Assembly (NCBI RefSeq): GCF_013423955.1
Contig: NZ_JACCKX010000001.1
Span: 3,534,001-3,598,000 of the forward strand
DNA length: 64,000 nt
Source: Ottowia beijingensis
GTDB lineage: Bacteria > Pseudomonadota > Gammaproteobacteria > Burkholderiales > Burkholderiaceae_C
Direction: 5' to 3'
Shown here: piece by piece, positions 47,455 through 57,518 of the stretch
Layout of the letters: each line of letters starts with the position of its first letter
Position numbering within the stretch: the stretch's first letter is position 1
Made by a program: the position numbers and the translations under genes
Notes under the pieces: generated by a model
What the model was told of the DNA's origin: nothing
Database searches by the model: none
What the model saw: the letters and a program-made list of their open reading frames with translations, nothing else

Positions 47455-48230
47455 TCAGACCGCGAGCCAGCCGCGGCCATGGCGCTGCGTCAGCAACACG
47501 TCCTGCTCGCCACAGCCGAGCGCGGCGGCAAACGCGCGGGCCACCAGTTCGGGCCGGTTGTTGCGCTCGCTCAGGTGCGCGGCGACCACGGTGTTCAGCC
47601 GATCGTGGCGCAGCACTGCCAGCGCCGCGGCGGCCTGCGCGTTGCTCAGGTGTCCGTGCTGACCGGCCACGCGGCGCTTGAGAAAGTCGGGGTAGGCCGA
47701 CCGCGCCAGCAGGTCCGGTCGTGGTTGCTCTCCAGCACCAGCGCGTGCACACCGGCCAGGTTCGACAGCGCATGGGCCGTGACGTGCCCCACGTCGGTCA
47801 TCAGGCCCCAGGCACGGTTGCCATCGGTGCAGCACAGCTGAAGGGGCTCGCGGGCATCGTGCGGCACGGTGAAGGGGCGGAATTCGAGGCCGCGGATGGC
47901 GAACACCTGACCGTCGCCCACATGATGCACCGGCGCATCGGCGTCGTGCGGCAGCTTCAGCGATTGCGCGGTGCCGGCGCTGGTCCAGATCGGTACGCGG
48001 TAACGCGCGGCCAGCATCGCCACGCAACCGATGTGATCGCCATGCTCGTGCGTGATGAACACGCCATCCAGGTCGGTCGGGCTCAGGCCGTCGGCGGCCA
48101 GCGCGGCCTGCAACTGCCGCAGGCCTAAGCCGCAGTCGATGAGCACCCGCGTGGGGTGCAGGCCGTCATGGGCTTCGATGAGCGTGGCGTTGCCCGAGCT
48201 GCCGCTGGCCAGGCTGCGAAAACGCAGCAT
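47455..48230 (-). CDS. MBL-fold metallohydrolase (YycJ-like), frameshifted in this sequence
   Basis: About 258 aa. MLRFRSLASGSSGNATLIE and the metal motif FITHEHGDHIGC place it with YycJ/WalJ-type metallo-beta-lactamase fold hydrolases, putative exonucleases. HLSERNNRPELVARAF near the end is typical. One base is missing at 47715-47716: ESNHDRD continues as LLARSAYPDFLKRRVAGQHG. It follows bamC by 13 bp, so dapA-bamC-MBL form one minus-strand unit. Confidence 0.9.
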
Positions 48231-48243
48231 CGGCGGCGGCGCC

Positions 48244-49359
48244 TTATCTCAGCTCGTCGGCCAGCACCTTGACGATGCGCTGCGCATCGGCCGTGGGCGC
48301 CGGCGCGCCGTTGCGGTCGAGCACGGTGACCTGGCTGTTCTGGCCCTCGGAGCGCACGGCGATCTGGTACTGGCTGGTCGGCAACTGCTGGCTGCCGCGG
48401 CCGAACATCTTGCCGAAGAAGCCGGGCTCCTTCTTCTCGACCGTCGGGTCGACGTAGCGCACGAAATAGATGCCCTTGCTGCGGTCGCGATCCTCGACGG
48501 TGAAGCCGGTGCGATCGAGTGCCAGGCCGACGCGGCGCCAGGCGCGGTCGAACTCCTCGTTCAGCTGCACGGCCGAGGTGCCGCCGGCGGCCACCACGCG
48601 CGCCGCCTGGGGTGCGGCTTGGCCTTGTGCCGCGGCGGCCAGTGCGGCCTTGGCCTGCTCCTGCGACACGCCCAGCTTGACCATCAGGCGGCGCAGGAAT
48701 TCGGCTTCCAGCTCAGGGTCGCGCGCGCGCGGCTGCCAGACGGTGCTGTCGCGGCGTGCCGACGAATACACCTCTTCCATGCCGCGGTGGGTGACGAAGA
48801 TGTCGGTGCCGCCGGCCGCGTTGCGCTCCAGCCGGGTGCGGAACTTGTCGCGCTCGCCGGTGGAATACAGCGAATCGAACACCTTGCCGATGGTGTTGCG
48901 GATGAAGTCCTGCGGGATCTTGGCGCGGTTCTCGGCCCAGTCGGTTTCCATCAGGCCCATGTTGGCCTGGTCCACCGCCATCAGGAAGCCGCTTTCCAGC
49001 CAGAAGTCGCGCACCGATCCCCACAGCTTGTCGGGCGTGCGGTCCACGCGCAGCCAGCGCTCGCCGTCCTGGCGCATGAACTGCACGTCGGCGATCTGGT
49101 TGGCGGCCGTGGGCGTGCCGGCGGCCTGTGTGGCGGCCTGGCCCGCCTGGTAGCCGGTGGCGGTGACGGTGCCGCTGCTGACGGCATAGCGCGACTGGCC
49201 GGGCAGCTGGCTCAGGTCGGGCGGCACCTCGAGCGAGACGCCGCGGCCGGAGCTCTTGTAGTCGATCTTGTCGGGCTCCAGCACCGAGCAGGCGCTCAGC
49301 GCCACGGCAGCGGCGGTGCCCAGCAGGGCGAAGGAGATTCGGCGTTCGGCAGACTTCAC
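48244..49359 (-). CDS. bamC: Outer membrane assembly lipoprotein BamC
   Basis: 371 aa, intact. Signal peptide with lipobox ALSAC, then the conserved unstructured stretch DKIDYKSSGRGVSLEVPPDL that binds BamD in E. coli, and two helix-grip domains (LRVDRTPDKLWGSVRDFW; LNEEFDRAWRRVGLALDR). BamC is an accessory lipoprotein of the beta-barrel assembly machine. It lies downstream of dapA with a family A repeat between; dapA-bamC is a conserved order. Confidence 0.93.
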   Translation of the reverse strand: MKSAERRISFALLGTAAAVALSACSVLEPDKIDYKSSGRGVSLEVPPDLSQLPGQSRYAVSSGTVTATGYQAGQAATQAAGTPTAANQIADVQFMRQDGERWLRVDRTPDKLWGSVRDFWLESGFLMAVDQANMGLMETDWAENRAKIPQDFIRNTIGKVFDSLYSTGERDKFRTRLERNAAGGTDIFVTHRGMEEVYSSARRDSTVWQPRARDPELEAEFLRRLMVKLGVSQEQAKAALAAAAQGQAAPQAARVVAAGGTSAVQLNEEFDRAWRRVGLALDRTGFTVEDRDRSKGIYFVRYVDPTVEKKEPGFFGKMFGRGSQQLPTSQYQIAVRSEGQNSQVTVLDRNGAPAPTADAQRIVKVLADELR

Positions 49360-49380
49360 GTTATCCGTTCCTTATAAGGA

Positions 49381-49425
49381 AAATAGGGCTCCAGCGCCCG
49401 TCCTTGCTGCGCGAGCAGCTATGAA
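49381..49425 (-). repeat. Family A repeat in the dapA-bamC gap
   Basis: AAATAGGGCTCCAGCGCCCG, spacer, GCGCGAGCAGCTATGAA. Ends two bases before the dapA stop triplet. Confidence 0.78.
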
Positions 49426-49427
49426 TA

Positions 49428-50312
49428 TCAGAGTAAACCAGCGCTCTTCAGGGCTTGCTCGACCACGGGCTCGTTGGCCTTCGACAGGGGCGTCATGGGC
49501 AACCGCAGCGTGCCGCCACACAGGCCCATGCGCGCGGCGGCCCACTTCACGGGGATCGGGTTGGCCTCGACGAACAACTGCTTGTGCACGGGCATCAGCT
49601 TGAACTGGATCTCCATGGCCTTCTTCACGTCGCCGGCGATGGCGGCCACGCACAGCTCATGCATCAGGCGCGGCGCCACGTTGGCCGTGACGCTGATGTT
49701 GCCCTGGCCACCGCACAGCATCAGCGCCACGGCGGTGGGGTCGTCGCCCGAATACACGGCGAAACCCTTGGGCACGTCGCGGATCAGCCATTGCGCGCGC
49801 TCGATGTTGCCCGTGGCCTCCTTGATGCCGACGATGCCCGGCACCTGCGCCAAGCGCAGCACCGTGTCATGCAGCATATCGGCCACGCTGCGGCCGGGCA
49901 CGTTGTACAGCACCATCGGCAGGTCGCCCACGGCTTCGGCAATCGCCTTGAAGTGCTGGTACTGGCCCTCTTGCGTGGGCTTGTTGTAGTAGGGCACCAC
50001 CTGCAGCTGGCTGTCGGCGCCCACCTTCTTGGCGAACTTCGCCAGCTCGATCGCCTCGGCCGTGGAGTTGGCGCCGCAGCCGGCCATGATGGGCACGCGC
50101 CCGGCGGCCTGCTCAACGGCGACGCGGATGATTTCCTGGTGCTCCTCGACGTTCACCGTGGGCGATTCGCCCGTGGTGCCGACCACGCCGATGCAGTCGG
50201 TGCCTTCGGCGATGTGCCAGTCGATCAGCTTGCGCAGCGTGGGGTAGTCGACGCTGCCGTCCTCGAGCATGGGGGTGACGAGGGCGACGATGCTGCCGGT
50301 GAGAGGTGTCAT
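49428..50312 (-). CDS. dapA: 4-hydroxy-tetrahydrodipicolinate synthase
   Basis: 294 aa, intact. Condenses pyruvate and aspartate semialdehyde for lysine and peptidoglycan diaminopimelate. The Schiff-base Lys lies in [10 protein letters not shown], the catalytic Tyr in [10 protein letters not shown], and [10 protein letters not shown] is the substrate loop. First gene of the dapA-bamC-MBL unit. Confidence 0.97.
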   Translation of the reverse strand: MTPLTGSIVALVTPMLEDGSVDYPTLRKLIDWHIAEGTDCIGVVGTTGESPTVNVEEHQEIIRVAVEQAAGRVPIMAGCGANSTAEAIELAKFAKKVGADSQLQVVPYYNKPTQEGQYQHFKAIAEAVGDLPMVLYNVPGRSVADMLHDTVLRLAQVPGIVGIKEATGNIERAQWLIRDVPKGFAVYSGDDPTAVALMLCGGQGNISVTANVAPRLMHELCVAAIAGDVKKAMEIQFKLMPVHKQLFVEANPIPVKWAAARMGLCGGTLRLPMTPLSKANEPVVEQALKSAGLL

Positions 50313-50394
50313 GAGGTCCGTGTGCTTTGACGGTAAACGATCATTTTAGTGGGCGCGCCAGCTTGGCGACCGCGCTGAGGCCGCGATTCGCCGG

Positions 50395-50957
50395 TCACAA
50401 CGGATAACGCGTCGGCGCGCTGCCGGTAGGCATGCCAGGCCGCACTGCCGCGATGCGCTGCACGAAGCGCTCGGGCTGGGGCAAAAAGCCGTCCTCGTAG
50501 GCCACCACGTGCCAGTTGGCGCCGCTGCACAGCGCCAGCAACTCGCCCGGGCGCAGCAGAAAGTCGGGCCGCGAGGGTTTGCCCACGGTGTCGTTGCCCT
50601 GGGCGAAGGTTTCGTACAGCAGCACGCCGCCGGGGGCCACGGCACCGAGCACGGTCAGCAGCAAGGGGCGCCACAGGTAGTTGGTGACGACCACGGCGCC
50701 GAAGTGCCGGTCGGCGAAAGGCCAGGGCCCGTTCTCGATGTCGGCTTCGACCGTTTCACCCCAGGCCCGTGCAGCGCCCAGCGCCTCGGCATCGCGGTCC
50801 ACCCCCGTCACCGTGTGCCCACGCTGGGCGAACCAGTGCATGTGGCGGCCACGCCCGCAGGCCACGTCGAGCACGCTGGCGCCAGGCTGCACCAGCGGCG
50901 AGAAGCGCGTGATCCAGGGCGAAGGCTGCACGCTGGCGTGGGGGTGGCTTCAGTCAT
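50395..50957 (-). CDS. Class I SAM-dependent methyltransferase (TehB-like), probable start-proximal frameshift
   Basis: About 187 aa. Motif I VLDVACGRGRHMHWFA, acidic motif TVTGVDRDAEAL and post-I/II DRHFGAVVVTNYLWRPLL define the fold; LLYETFAQGN follows. The substrate is unknown; tellurite-resistance TehB-like enzymes are similar. An in-frame GTG at 50931 is possible, but ATG at 50957 gives MTEATPHASVQPSPW if one base is added to the G5 run at 50940-50944. Upstream of dapA in the same direction. Confidence 0.82.
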
Positions 50958-50983
50958 GGGCGGAGCATACAGCAACTTCAAAT

Positions 50984-51037
50984 TTCATAGCTTCTCGCGC
51001 TTGATGGGTAAGCGCTGGAGGCCTATTTCGCTATGAA
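50984..51037 (+). repeat. Family A repeat before parE
   Basis: TTCATAGC (50984-50991) and GCTATGAA (51030-51037) form an extra outer inverted repeat around CGCGCTTG ... AAGCGCTGGAGGCC. It separates the divergent methyltransferase and parE genes. Confidence 0.82.
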
Positions 51038-51039
51038 TC

Positions 51040-51072
51040 TGGTGCGGCTGCATGCATACCCCTGCCGCACCA
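51040..51072. promoter_or_regulatory. 9-bp inverted repeat in the parE leader
   Basis: TGGTGCGGC (51040-51048) and GCCGCACCA (51064-51072) with a 15-nt centre containing TGCATGCA. Position before parE suggests an operator or leader hairpin. No known motif is recognised. Confidence 0.4.
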
Positions 51073-51124
51073 ATCTGTGTTTGCATCCAGTAATTTCCGG
51101 CCCGGCAGGTTAAAATGCGCGGTT

Positions 51125-53104
51125 ATGTCCACGTCACCCGCATCGTTCGCCGCCGGCTATTCCGAGGGTTCCATCAAGGTCCTGAAGGGCCTGGAGCCCG
51201 TCAAGCAGCGGCCCGGCATGTACACCCGCACCGACAACCCGCTGCACATCATCCAGGAGGTGATCGACAACGCCGCCGACGAGGCGCTGGCCGGCTTCGG
51301 CAAGAAGATCAGGGTGACGGTGCACACCGACCAGTCGGTCAGCGTGGAGGACGATGGCCGCGGCATCCCGTTCGGCCTGCACCCCGAGGAAAAGGCACCG
51401 GTGATCGAGTTGGTCTACACGCGCCTGCACGCCGGCGGCAAGTTCGACAAAGGCTCCGGCCATGCCTACAGCTTCTCGGGCGGCCTGCACGGCGTGGGCG
51501 TGAGCGTGACCAACGCGCTGTCGAAGCGGCTGGAGGTGAGTTGCCACCGCGAGGGCCAGGTGGCCCGCATCGTGTTCGCGGCGGGTGATGTGATCGAGCC
51601 GCTGGCACTGCGCAAACAGGAAGCGGGCGACCGCAAGCAGGGCACCACCGTGCGGGCCTGGCCCGACATGAAGTATTTCGAATCCAGCGCGCTGCCGGTG
51701 GGCGATCTGGTGCATCTGCTGCGCAGCAAGGCGGTGCTGATGCCCGGCGTGAGCGTGACGCTGGTGAACGAGAAGACCCGGGAAACGCAAACCTGGCAGT
51801 ACAAGGGCGGCCTGCGCGACTACCTGGAGCAGACGCTGCCCGCCGACGCCGTGATCCCGGTGTTCGAGGGCGAGGGCTATGCCGACAAGCACTCCGACAG
51901 CTTTGCCGATGGCGAGGGCGCCGAGTGGGCCGTGGCCTTCACCGAAGACGGCACGCCGGTGCGCGAGAGCTACGTCAACCTGATCCCCACCACGGCCGGC
52001 GGCACGCACGACAGCGGCCTGCGCGACGGGCTGTTCCAGGCCGTCAAGAGCTTCATCGAACTGCACGCGCTGTTGCCCAAGGGCGTGAAGCTGATGCCCG
52101 AGGACGTGTTCGCCCGGGCCAGCTACGTGCTGTCGGCCAAGGTGCTCGATCCGCAGTTCCAGGGACAGATCAAGGAGCGGCTGAACTCGCGCGATGCCGT
52201 GCGCCTGGTGTCCAGCTTCGTGCGCCCGGCGCTGGAGCTGTGGCTGAACCAGCACGTGGATTACGGCAAGCGGCTGGCCGAGCTGGCCATCAAGGCCGCG
52301 CAGACCCGCCAGCGAGCCGGCCAGAAGGTGGAAAAGCGCAAGGGCAGCGGCGTGGCCGTGCTGCCAGGCAAGCTCACCGACTGCGAAAGCCGCGACCTGA
52401 GCGTGAACGAGGTGTTCCTAGTCGAGGGCGATTCGGCCGGCGGTTCGGCCAAGATGGGCCGCGACAAGGAAACCCAGGCCGTGCTGCCGCTGCGCGGCAA
52501 GGTGCTGAACACCTGGGAGGTGGACCGCGACCGCCTGTTCGCCAACACCGAGATCCACGACATCTCGGTCGCCATCGGCGTCGATCCGCATGGCCCCCAG
52601 GACGAGCCCGACCTCTCCGGCCTGCGCTACGGCAAGATCTGCATCCTGTCCGATGCCGACGTGGACGGCTCGCACATCCAGGTGCTGCTGCTCACCCTGT
52701 TCTTCCGCCACTTCCCCAAGCTGATCGAGACCGGCCATGTGTACGTGGCGCGCCCGCCGTTGTTCCGGGTCGACGCGCCGGCCCGCGGCAAGAAACCGGC
52801 GGCCAAGATGTACGCGCTGGATGACGGTGAGTTGGCAGCCATTCTCGACAAGTTGCGCAAAGATGGCGTATCTGAGGGAAAATGGACGATTGGCCGTTTC
52901 AAGGGCCTGGGCGAGATGAACGCGGAACAATTGTGGGAAACCACGCTCAATCCCGACACCCGCCGCTTGTTGCCGGTGCAACTGGGCCCATTTGATTTCG
53001 TGCAGACGGCGGCCGAGATGACCAAGCTCATGGGCAAGGGCGAAGCCGCGTCGCGGCGCGAGCTCATGGAACTGCACGGCGACGCCGTGGAAATCGACAT
53101 CTAG
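51125..53104 (+). CDS. parE: DNA topoisomerase IV subunit B
   Basis: 659 aa, intact. GHKL ATPase: EVIDNAADEALAG, EDDGRGIP, GGLHGVGVSVTNALS. TOPRIM: LVEGDSAGGSAK and LSDADVDGSHIQ. The length and the KQRPGMYT start favour ParE over GyrB. With ParC it decatenates sister chromosomes. The operon runs parE-transglycosylase-parC, with the next ATG directly after the TAG stop. Confidence 0.96.
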   Translation: MSTSPASFAAGYSEGSIKVLKGLEPVKQRPGMYTRTDNPLHIIQEVIDNAADEALAGFGKKIRVTVHTDQSVSVEDDGRGIPFGLHPEEKAPVIELVYTRLHAGGKFDKGSGHAYSFSGGLHGVGVSVTNALSKRLEVSCHREGQVARIVFAAGDVIEPLALRKQEAGDRKQGTTVRAWPDMKYFESSALPVGDLVHLLRSKAVLMPGVSVTLVNEKTRETQTWQYKGGLRDYLEQTLPADAVIPVFEGEGYADKHSDSFADGEGAEWAVAFTEDGTPVRESYVNLIPTTAGGTHDSGLRDGLFQAVKSFIELHALLPKGVKLMPEDVFARASYVLSAKVLDPQFQGQIKERLNSRDAVRLVSSFVRPALELWLNQHVDYGKRLAELAIKAAQTRQRAGQKVEKRKGSGVAVLPGKLTDCESRDLSVNEVFLVEGDSAGGSAKMGRDKETQAVLPLRGKVLNTWEVDRDRLFANTEIHDISVAIGVDPHGPQDEPDLSGLRYGKICILSDADVDGSHIQVLLLTLFFRHFPKLIETGHVYVARPPLFRVDAPARGKKPAAKMYALDDGELAAILDKLRKDGVSEGKWTIGRFKGLGEMNAEQLWETTLNPDTRRLLPVQLGPFDFVQTAAEMTKLMGKGEAASRRELMELHGDAVEIDI

Positions 53105-54154
53105 ATGACACACCACCATTCAGCCTCCGGCCTCAGCAGGTTCGCGCGTCGCGTGCGCCTGTCGGCACTGGGCGTGGCGCTCTCGGCGCTGCACCTGGGT
53201 GCCCATGCCGATCTGTGGACCTATGTGGACGACAAGGGCATCACGCACTTCGCGGCTTCGCAGGTCGACGAGCGCTACCAGCTGTTCTACAAGGGCAGCG
53301 ATGCCGGCAAGCTCAACCTGACGCAGGGCGGCGCCGCTGCCGCCGCGCTGGCGCCCGAGCCGAAGCAGCCCCGTGTGGGCCTGAAGGCGAAGAAGGGCGA
53401 GCCGAAGTTCGAGGTGCCCAGGCGCTTTGCCAACATCGACTCGTCGAAGAGCTACAAGAACGTGCAGAAGCACATGCGCGCGGCGGCCAAGACGCACCAG
53501 GTCGATTACGAGTTGCTCAAGGCGGTGATCGCCGCCGAGTCGGGCTTCGACCCCGAGGCGGTGTCGCCCAAGGGCGCCGTCGGCCTGATGCAGCTGATGC
53601 CGCCCACGGCGCAGCAGTACGGCGTGGTGGCCGACAGGGATGGCCGCAAGGACCGCAAGGGCAACCCGCTGCCGGCACGCAGTGTGGAAGAAAAACTGAC
53701 CGACCCGCAGATCAACATCAACGCCGGCGCGCGCTACCTCGCCTACCTGATCAAGCTCTTCAAGGGCGAGCTGGAACTGGCCGTGGCCGCCTACAACGCG
53801 GGCGAAGGCGCCGTGCAGCGCGCCGGCAACAAGATCCCGAAATACAAGGAAACGCAGGGCTACGTGAAGACCGTCATGGGCCTGTACGGCGTGTTCAAGC
53901 CCGAGCAGACGGTGGTGGCCGACGCCCGTGCCACGCCGGCGCAGCCGGTGGCCAGGGCCGCGGGCCGCGTGGGCGGGCGCGTGCGGGTCGAACTGGCGGG
54001 CGCCGGCAAGGCGATCGAGGCCGCCACGCCGGCGGCCGTGGCGCCCGCGGCTGATGCGGCGGCCAGCGTGCTGACGCCGGTGCTGTTCACCGTGCCGCGA
54101 CTGGGCGCCGACGTGCGGGTCGACAGCACCACCAGCACAAGCAGCGGAAGCTGA
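53105..54154 (+). CDS. Lytic transglycosylase with N-terminal DUF4124
   Basis: 349 aa. A signal peptide (ends near GAHAD) leads to a DUF4124-type segment (LWTYVDDKGITHFA), then a soluble lytic transglycosylase domain with the catalytic Glu in VIAAESGFDPEAVSPKGAVG, LMQLMPPTAQQYGV and AVAAYNAGEGAV. It cleaves peptidoglycan glycan strands in the periplasm. The C-terminal 80 residues are Ala/Val-rich. No gap separates it from parE, and parC follows in 25 bp. Confidence 0.93.
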   Translation: MTHHHSASGLSRFARRVRLSALGVALSALHLGAHADLWTYVDDKGITHFAASQVDERYQLFYKGSDAGKLNLTQGGAAAAALAPEPKQPRVGLKAKKGEPKFEVPRRFANIDSSKSYKNVQKHMRAAAKTHQVDYELLKAVIAAESGFDPEAVSPKGAVGLMQLMPPTAQQYGVVADRDGRKDRKGNPLPARSVEEKLTDPQININAGARYLAYLIKLFKGELELAVAAYNAGEGAVQRAGNKIPKYKETQGYVKTVMGLYGVFKPEQTVVADARATPAQPVARAAGRVGGRVRVELAGAGKAIEAATPAAVAPAADAAASVLTPVLFTVPRLGADVRVDSTTSTSSGS

Positions 54155-54179
54155 TTTCCTTTTCTTTTTCCTTTCCTGA

Positions 54180-56574
54180 ATGAACGATCAAACGGTCCTC
54201 GATCTGGCCGGGGAGGGCGGCGGGTCGGATGACGACCTGGCGCTGGCCACCTACGCGCAGCGCGCCTACCTCGAATACGCACTGTCCGTCGTCAAGGGTC
54301 GAGCCCTGCCCGACGTGGCCGACGGCCAGAAGCCGGTGCAGCGCCGCATCCTGTATGCGATGTCGCGCATGGGCCTGGGCTATGGCGGCACCGGCGGCAA
54401 CACGCCGGCCACGCCGGTCAAGAGCGCCCGCGTGGTGGGCGACGTGCTCGGCAAGTACCACCCGCACGGCGACACCGCCGCCTACGACGCGCTGGTGCGC
54501 ATGGCGCAGGACTTCAGCCAGCGCTATCCGCTCATCGACGGCCAGGGCAACTTCGGCAGCCGCGACGGCGACGGCGCCGCCGCCATGCGCTACACCGAGG
54601 CGCGGCTGGCCAAGATCACGCGCCTGCTGCTGGAAGAGATCGACGAAGGCACGGTCGACTTCCAGCCCAACTACGACGGCCGCGAGCAGGAGCCGCGCCA
54701 ACTGCCCGCGCGCCTGCCGTTCGCGTTGCTGAACGGCGCCAGCGGCATCGCCGTGGGCCTGGCCACCGAAATCCCCAGCCACAACCTGCGCGAAGTGGCC
54801 GATGCCTGCGTGGCGCTCATCAAGTCGCCCAAGCTGAGCGACGACGAGCTGTTCGCGCTGCTGCCCGGCCCCGACTACCCCGGCGGCGGGCAGATCATCA
54901 GCCCCGCCACCGACATTGCCGACGCCTACAAGACCGGACGCGGCAGCCTGAAGGTGCGCGCGCGCTGGAAGATCGAGGACCTGGCGCGTGGCCAGTGGCA
55001 GCTGGTCGTCACCGAGCTGCCGCCCGGCACCAGCGCGCAGAAGGTGCTCGAAGAAATTGAGGAACTCACCAACCCCAAGGTCAAGACCGGCAAGAAGGCG
55101 CTGACGCCCGAGCAGACGCAGCTCAAGGGCACGGTGCTGGCGGTGCTGGACGAGGTGCGCGACGAATCGAGCAAGGACGCGCCGGTGCGCATCGTGTTCG
55201 AGCCCAAGAGCCGCACCATCGGCCAGGACGAACTGATCAACACGCTGCTGGCGCACACCAGCCTGGAAACTTCGTCCTCCATCAACCTGACCAGTGTCGG
55301 CCTCGACGGCCGGCCGGTGCAGAAGTCGCTGCGCCAGATGCTGGTGGAATGGATCGACTTTCGCCAGCAGACCATCACCCGCCGCAGCCAGCACCGGCTG
55401 CAAAGGTGCTCGATCGCATCCACATCCTCGAAGGCCGGCAGCTGGTGCTGCTGAACATCGACGAGGTGATCGCCATCATCCGCGAGAGCGACGAGCCCAA
55501 GGCGGCGCTGATCGCGCGCTTCAACCTGACCGAGCGGCAGGCCGACGACATCCTCGACATCCGCCTGCGCCAGCTGGCACGGCTGGAGGCGATCAAGATC
55601 GAGCAGGAGCTGAGCGAGCTGCGCAAGGAGCAGGGGGCCTGGAGGACATCCTGGGCAGTCCGGCCAGCCTGCGCCGCCTGATGGTCAAGGAGATCGAGGC
55701 CGATGCGAAGCAGTTCGCCGACGCGCGCCGCACGCTGATCCAAGCCGAGAAGCGCGCCGTGGCCGAGGTCAAGGTGGTCGACGAGCCGGTGACGGTGGTC
55801 GTGAGCGAGAAAGGCTGGGTGCGCGCGCGCCAGGGCCACGGGCACGACGCGGCGGCCTTCGCCTTCAAGGCCGGCGACGGGCTGTACGGCACCTTCGAAT
55901 GCCGCACCGTCGATCACCTGCTGGTGTTCGGCAGCAACGGCCGCGTGTACACCGTGCCGGTGGCCAACCTGCCGGGCGCGCGTGGCGACGGCCAGCCGAT
56001 CACCACGCTGATCGACCTGGACGCCGGCACGCAGCCGCTGCACTACTTTGCCGGCGCCGAAGCGGTCACGCTGCTGCTGTCGGGCTCGGGCGGCTACGGC
56101 TTTCTGGCGCGCATCGAGCACATGCTGTCGCGCCAGCGCGGCGGCAAGGCGTTCATCACTGTGGGTGCGGGCGAGCAGGTCTGCAGGCCGTCGGTGGTGG
56201 CTCTGGGTTCAGAGCCGAAATCGACCCCAGCGCCCAGTGGGCAAGCGCAGGCAGTTATCAGTTTCGCAGCGGCCACACACGTGGCTTGTGCCTCCACGGG
56301 CGGGCGCATCCTCACCTTCGAGATCGGTGAACTGAAGCTGATGGAAAAGGGCGGCCGCGGCCTGACTCTGATCGACCTGGAGCCCAAGGACACGCTGGCC
56401 GGTGCGGCGGCCTACACGCGCAGCGTGCGCATCTTCGGCATCGGCCGCGGCGGCAAGGCGCGCGAGGAGCAGCTGGAAATCCGCAGCCTGAACAACGCCC
56501 GCGCCGCCCGCGCGCGCAAGGGCAAGGCGGCCGATCTGGGCTTCAAGCCCACCGGCATCGTGCGGGTGGAGTGA
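54180..56574 (+). CDS. parC: DNA topoisomerase IV subunit A, two frameshifts in this sequence
   Basis: About 798 aa. Breakage-reunion domain: [39 protein letters not shown] (quinolone-determining region) and the catalytic Tyr in [10 protein letters not shown]. The C-terminal beta-pinwheel is present ([23 protein letters not shown]). Bases are missing near 55399-55401 (before [10 protein letters not shown]) and at G5 55633-55637 (before [12 protein letters not shown]). A family A repeat lies in frame in the C-terminal domain (56214-56262), adding about 20 residues around [17 protein letters not shown]. Confidence 0.95.
56214..56262 (-). repeat. Family A repeat inside parC coding sequence
   Basis: GCCGAAATCGACCCCAGCGC, CCAGTGGGCAAGCGCAGGCA, GTTATCAG follows the family A order in reverse orientation (ATTTT-arm, hairpin, AGCTAT-arm). 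It is in frame and falls between two pinwheel strands, where an extra loop could be tolerated. Confidence 0.75.
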
Positions 56575-56576
56575 GC

Positions 56577-56761
56577 ATGCAACTCGATCTGTCGTTCTTC
56601 GGCGTGTTCATCATGGTGCTGATGGCCGTGGGCAGCTTTCTGCTGGGCCGCTGGCTGTCGCGCCACTGGCGGGCGCGGCGCCGCGCCAGGACATCGCCGC
56701 CGCGCGCGCGCAGGAAACGCGCCAGCAGCGCCGGGCGCGCGAACGGCGCGAGCGCGGCTGA
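56577..56761 (+). CDS. Small membrane protein downstream of parC, frameshifted in this sequence
   Basis: About 61 aa: one membrane helix (FFGVFIMVLMAVGSFLLGRWL) and a highly charged Arg/Gln/Glu-rich tail (AQETRQQRRARERRERG) once one C is added at 56686-56687. It starts 2 nt after the parC stop, so it belongs to the parE operon. Without the repair the frame runs on into unrelated low-complexity sequence. Function unknown. Confidence 0.6.
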
Positions 56762-56771
56762 CGGCCGGCGT

Positions 56772-57254
56772 TCAGGGCGGCGGGCAGCTGGGCTGCGCCA
56801 CCACCGGGCACTTGTCGAAGGCCTCGGGCCGCACGCCACCGCCCTTGAGGCGATAACCATCCATGCAGGCGTAGGCCGCGTTGTAGCGCTGCCATTGCGC
56901 GGCACAGCTCTGGTCGTCCGGGCGCGGCGCCGATGCACCGGCCTGCGGTGCCGCGGCGGCCGACGCGGCGGAGGCGGCAGGCCGCGCCGGCTGCGCCAGA
57001 TCGTCGCGGTACTTCTGCAGGCGGGCGTCGGCGGCGGCCTGGTCGGCGGCACTCAGCGGCGGGACGGGCGCGATGCTTTCCACCTGGGTGCCGGGCGCCG
57101 TTCTGGTGGGCAGCGCGTCCGAATAGTGCACGACGCCGCGCTCGTCCACCCAGCGCTTGATCTGGGCCGTGGCGGGCAGGGCGGTGGCCAGCAGGCAGGC
57201 GGCAAGGGCGGCCAGCGCAGGCCGGTGCGCTGCGGAGGTCAGGAGGGTGTTCAT
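56772..57254 (-). CDS. DUF4124 domain protein, exported
   Basis: 160 aa from MNTLLTSAAHRPA. A signal peptide (cleavage near ATAQI) is followed by the DUF4124 motif KRWVDERGVVHYSDALP and a helical, Ala-rich C-terminal part with two or three Cys (SCAAQWQRYN, ACMDGYRLKGGGVRPEAF). Periplasmic; function unknown. It converges with the parC operon. Confidence 0.85.
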   Translation of the reverse strand: MNTLLTSAAHRPALAALAACLLATALPATAQIKRWVDERGVVHYSDALPTRTAPGTQVESIAPVPPLSAADQAAADARLQKYRDDLAQPARPAASAASAAAAPQAGASAPRPDDQSCAAQWQRYNAAYACMDGYRLKGGGVRPEAFDKCPVVAQPSCPPP

Positions 57255-57380
57255 GGCCGGGGTTGTACCCCAGCCGGCCGTGCCTTGCAAAGCACGGCCT
57301 GACGTGTGGCGGCAGGCGCCTGATCACGGCCTGCCCATGGAGGTACCAAGGCAGGGGGACTTTGAAAATAATAATGATGA

Positions 57381-57430
57381 CGAAAAACGGCTCTGGCGCT
57401 TGTATATCGGGCGCTGGCAGCTCCTGAATC
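57381..57430 (-). repeat. Family A repeat
   Basis: GAAAAACGGCTCTGGCGCTT, spacer, GGGCGCTGGCAGCTCCTGAA. Lies in the 264-bp gap between the DUF4124 and oxidoreductase genes; I see no other feature in that gap. Confidence 0.72.
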
Positions 57431-57518
57431 AATACTTGCAAACGGCGTCAAAACGTTGTCGCCTGATATGGCGCGCCTGGCGGCTTGCAGTCCGCCCACG
57501 GCCGCGGGGCGCGCGGCT

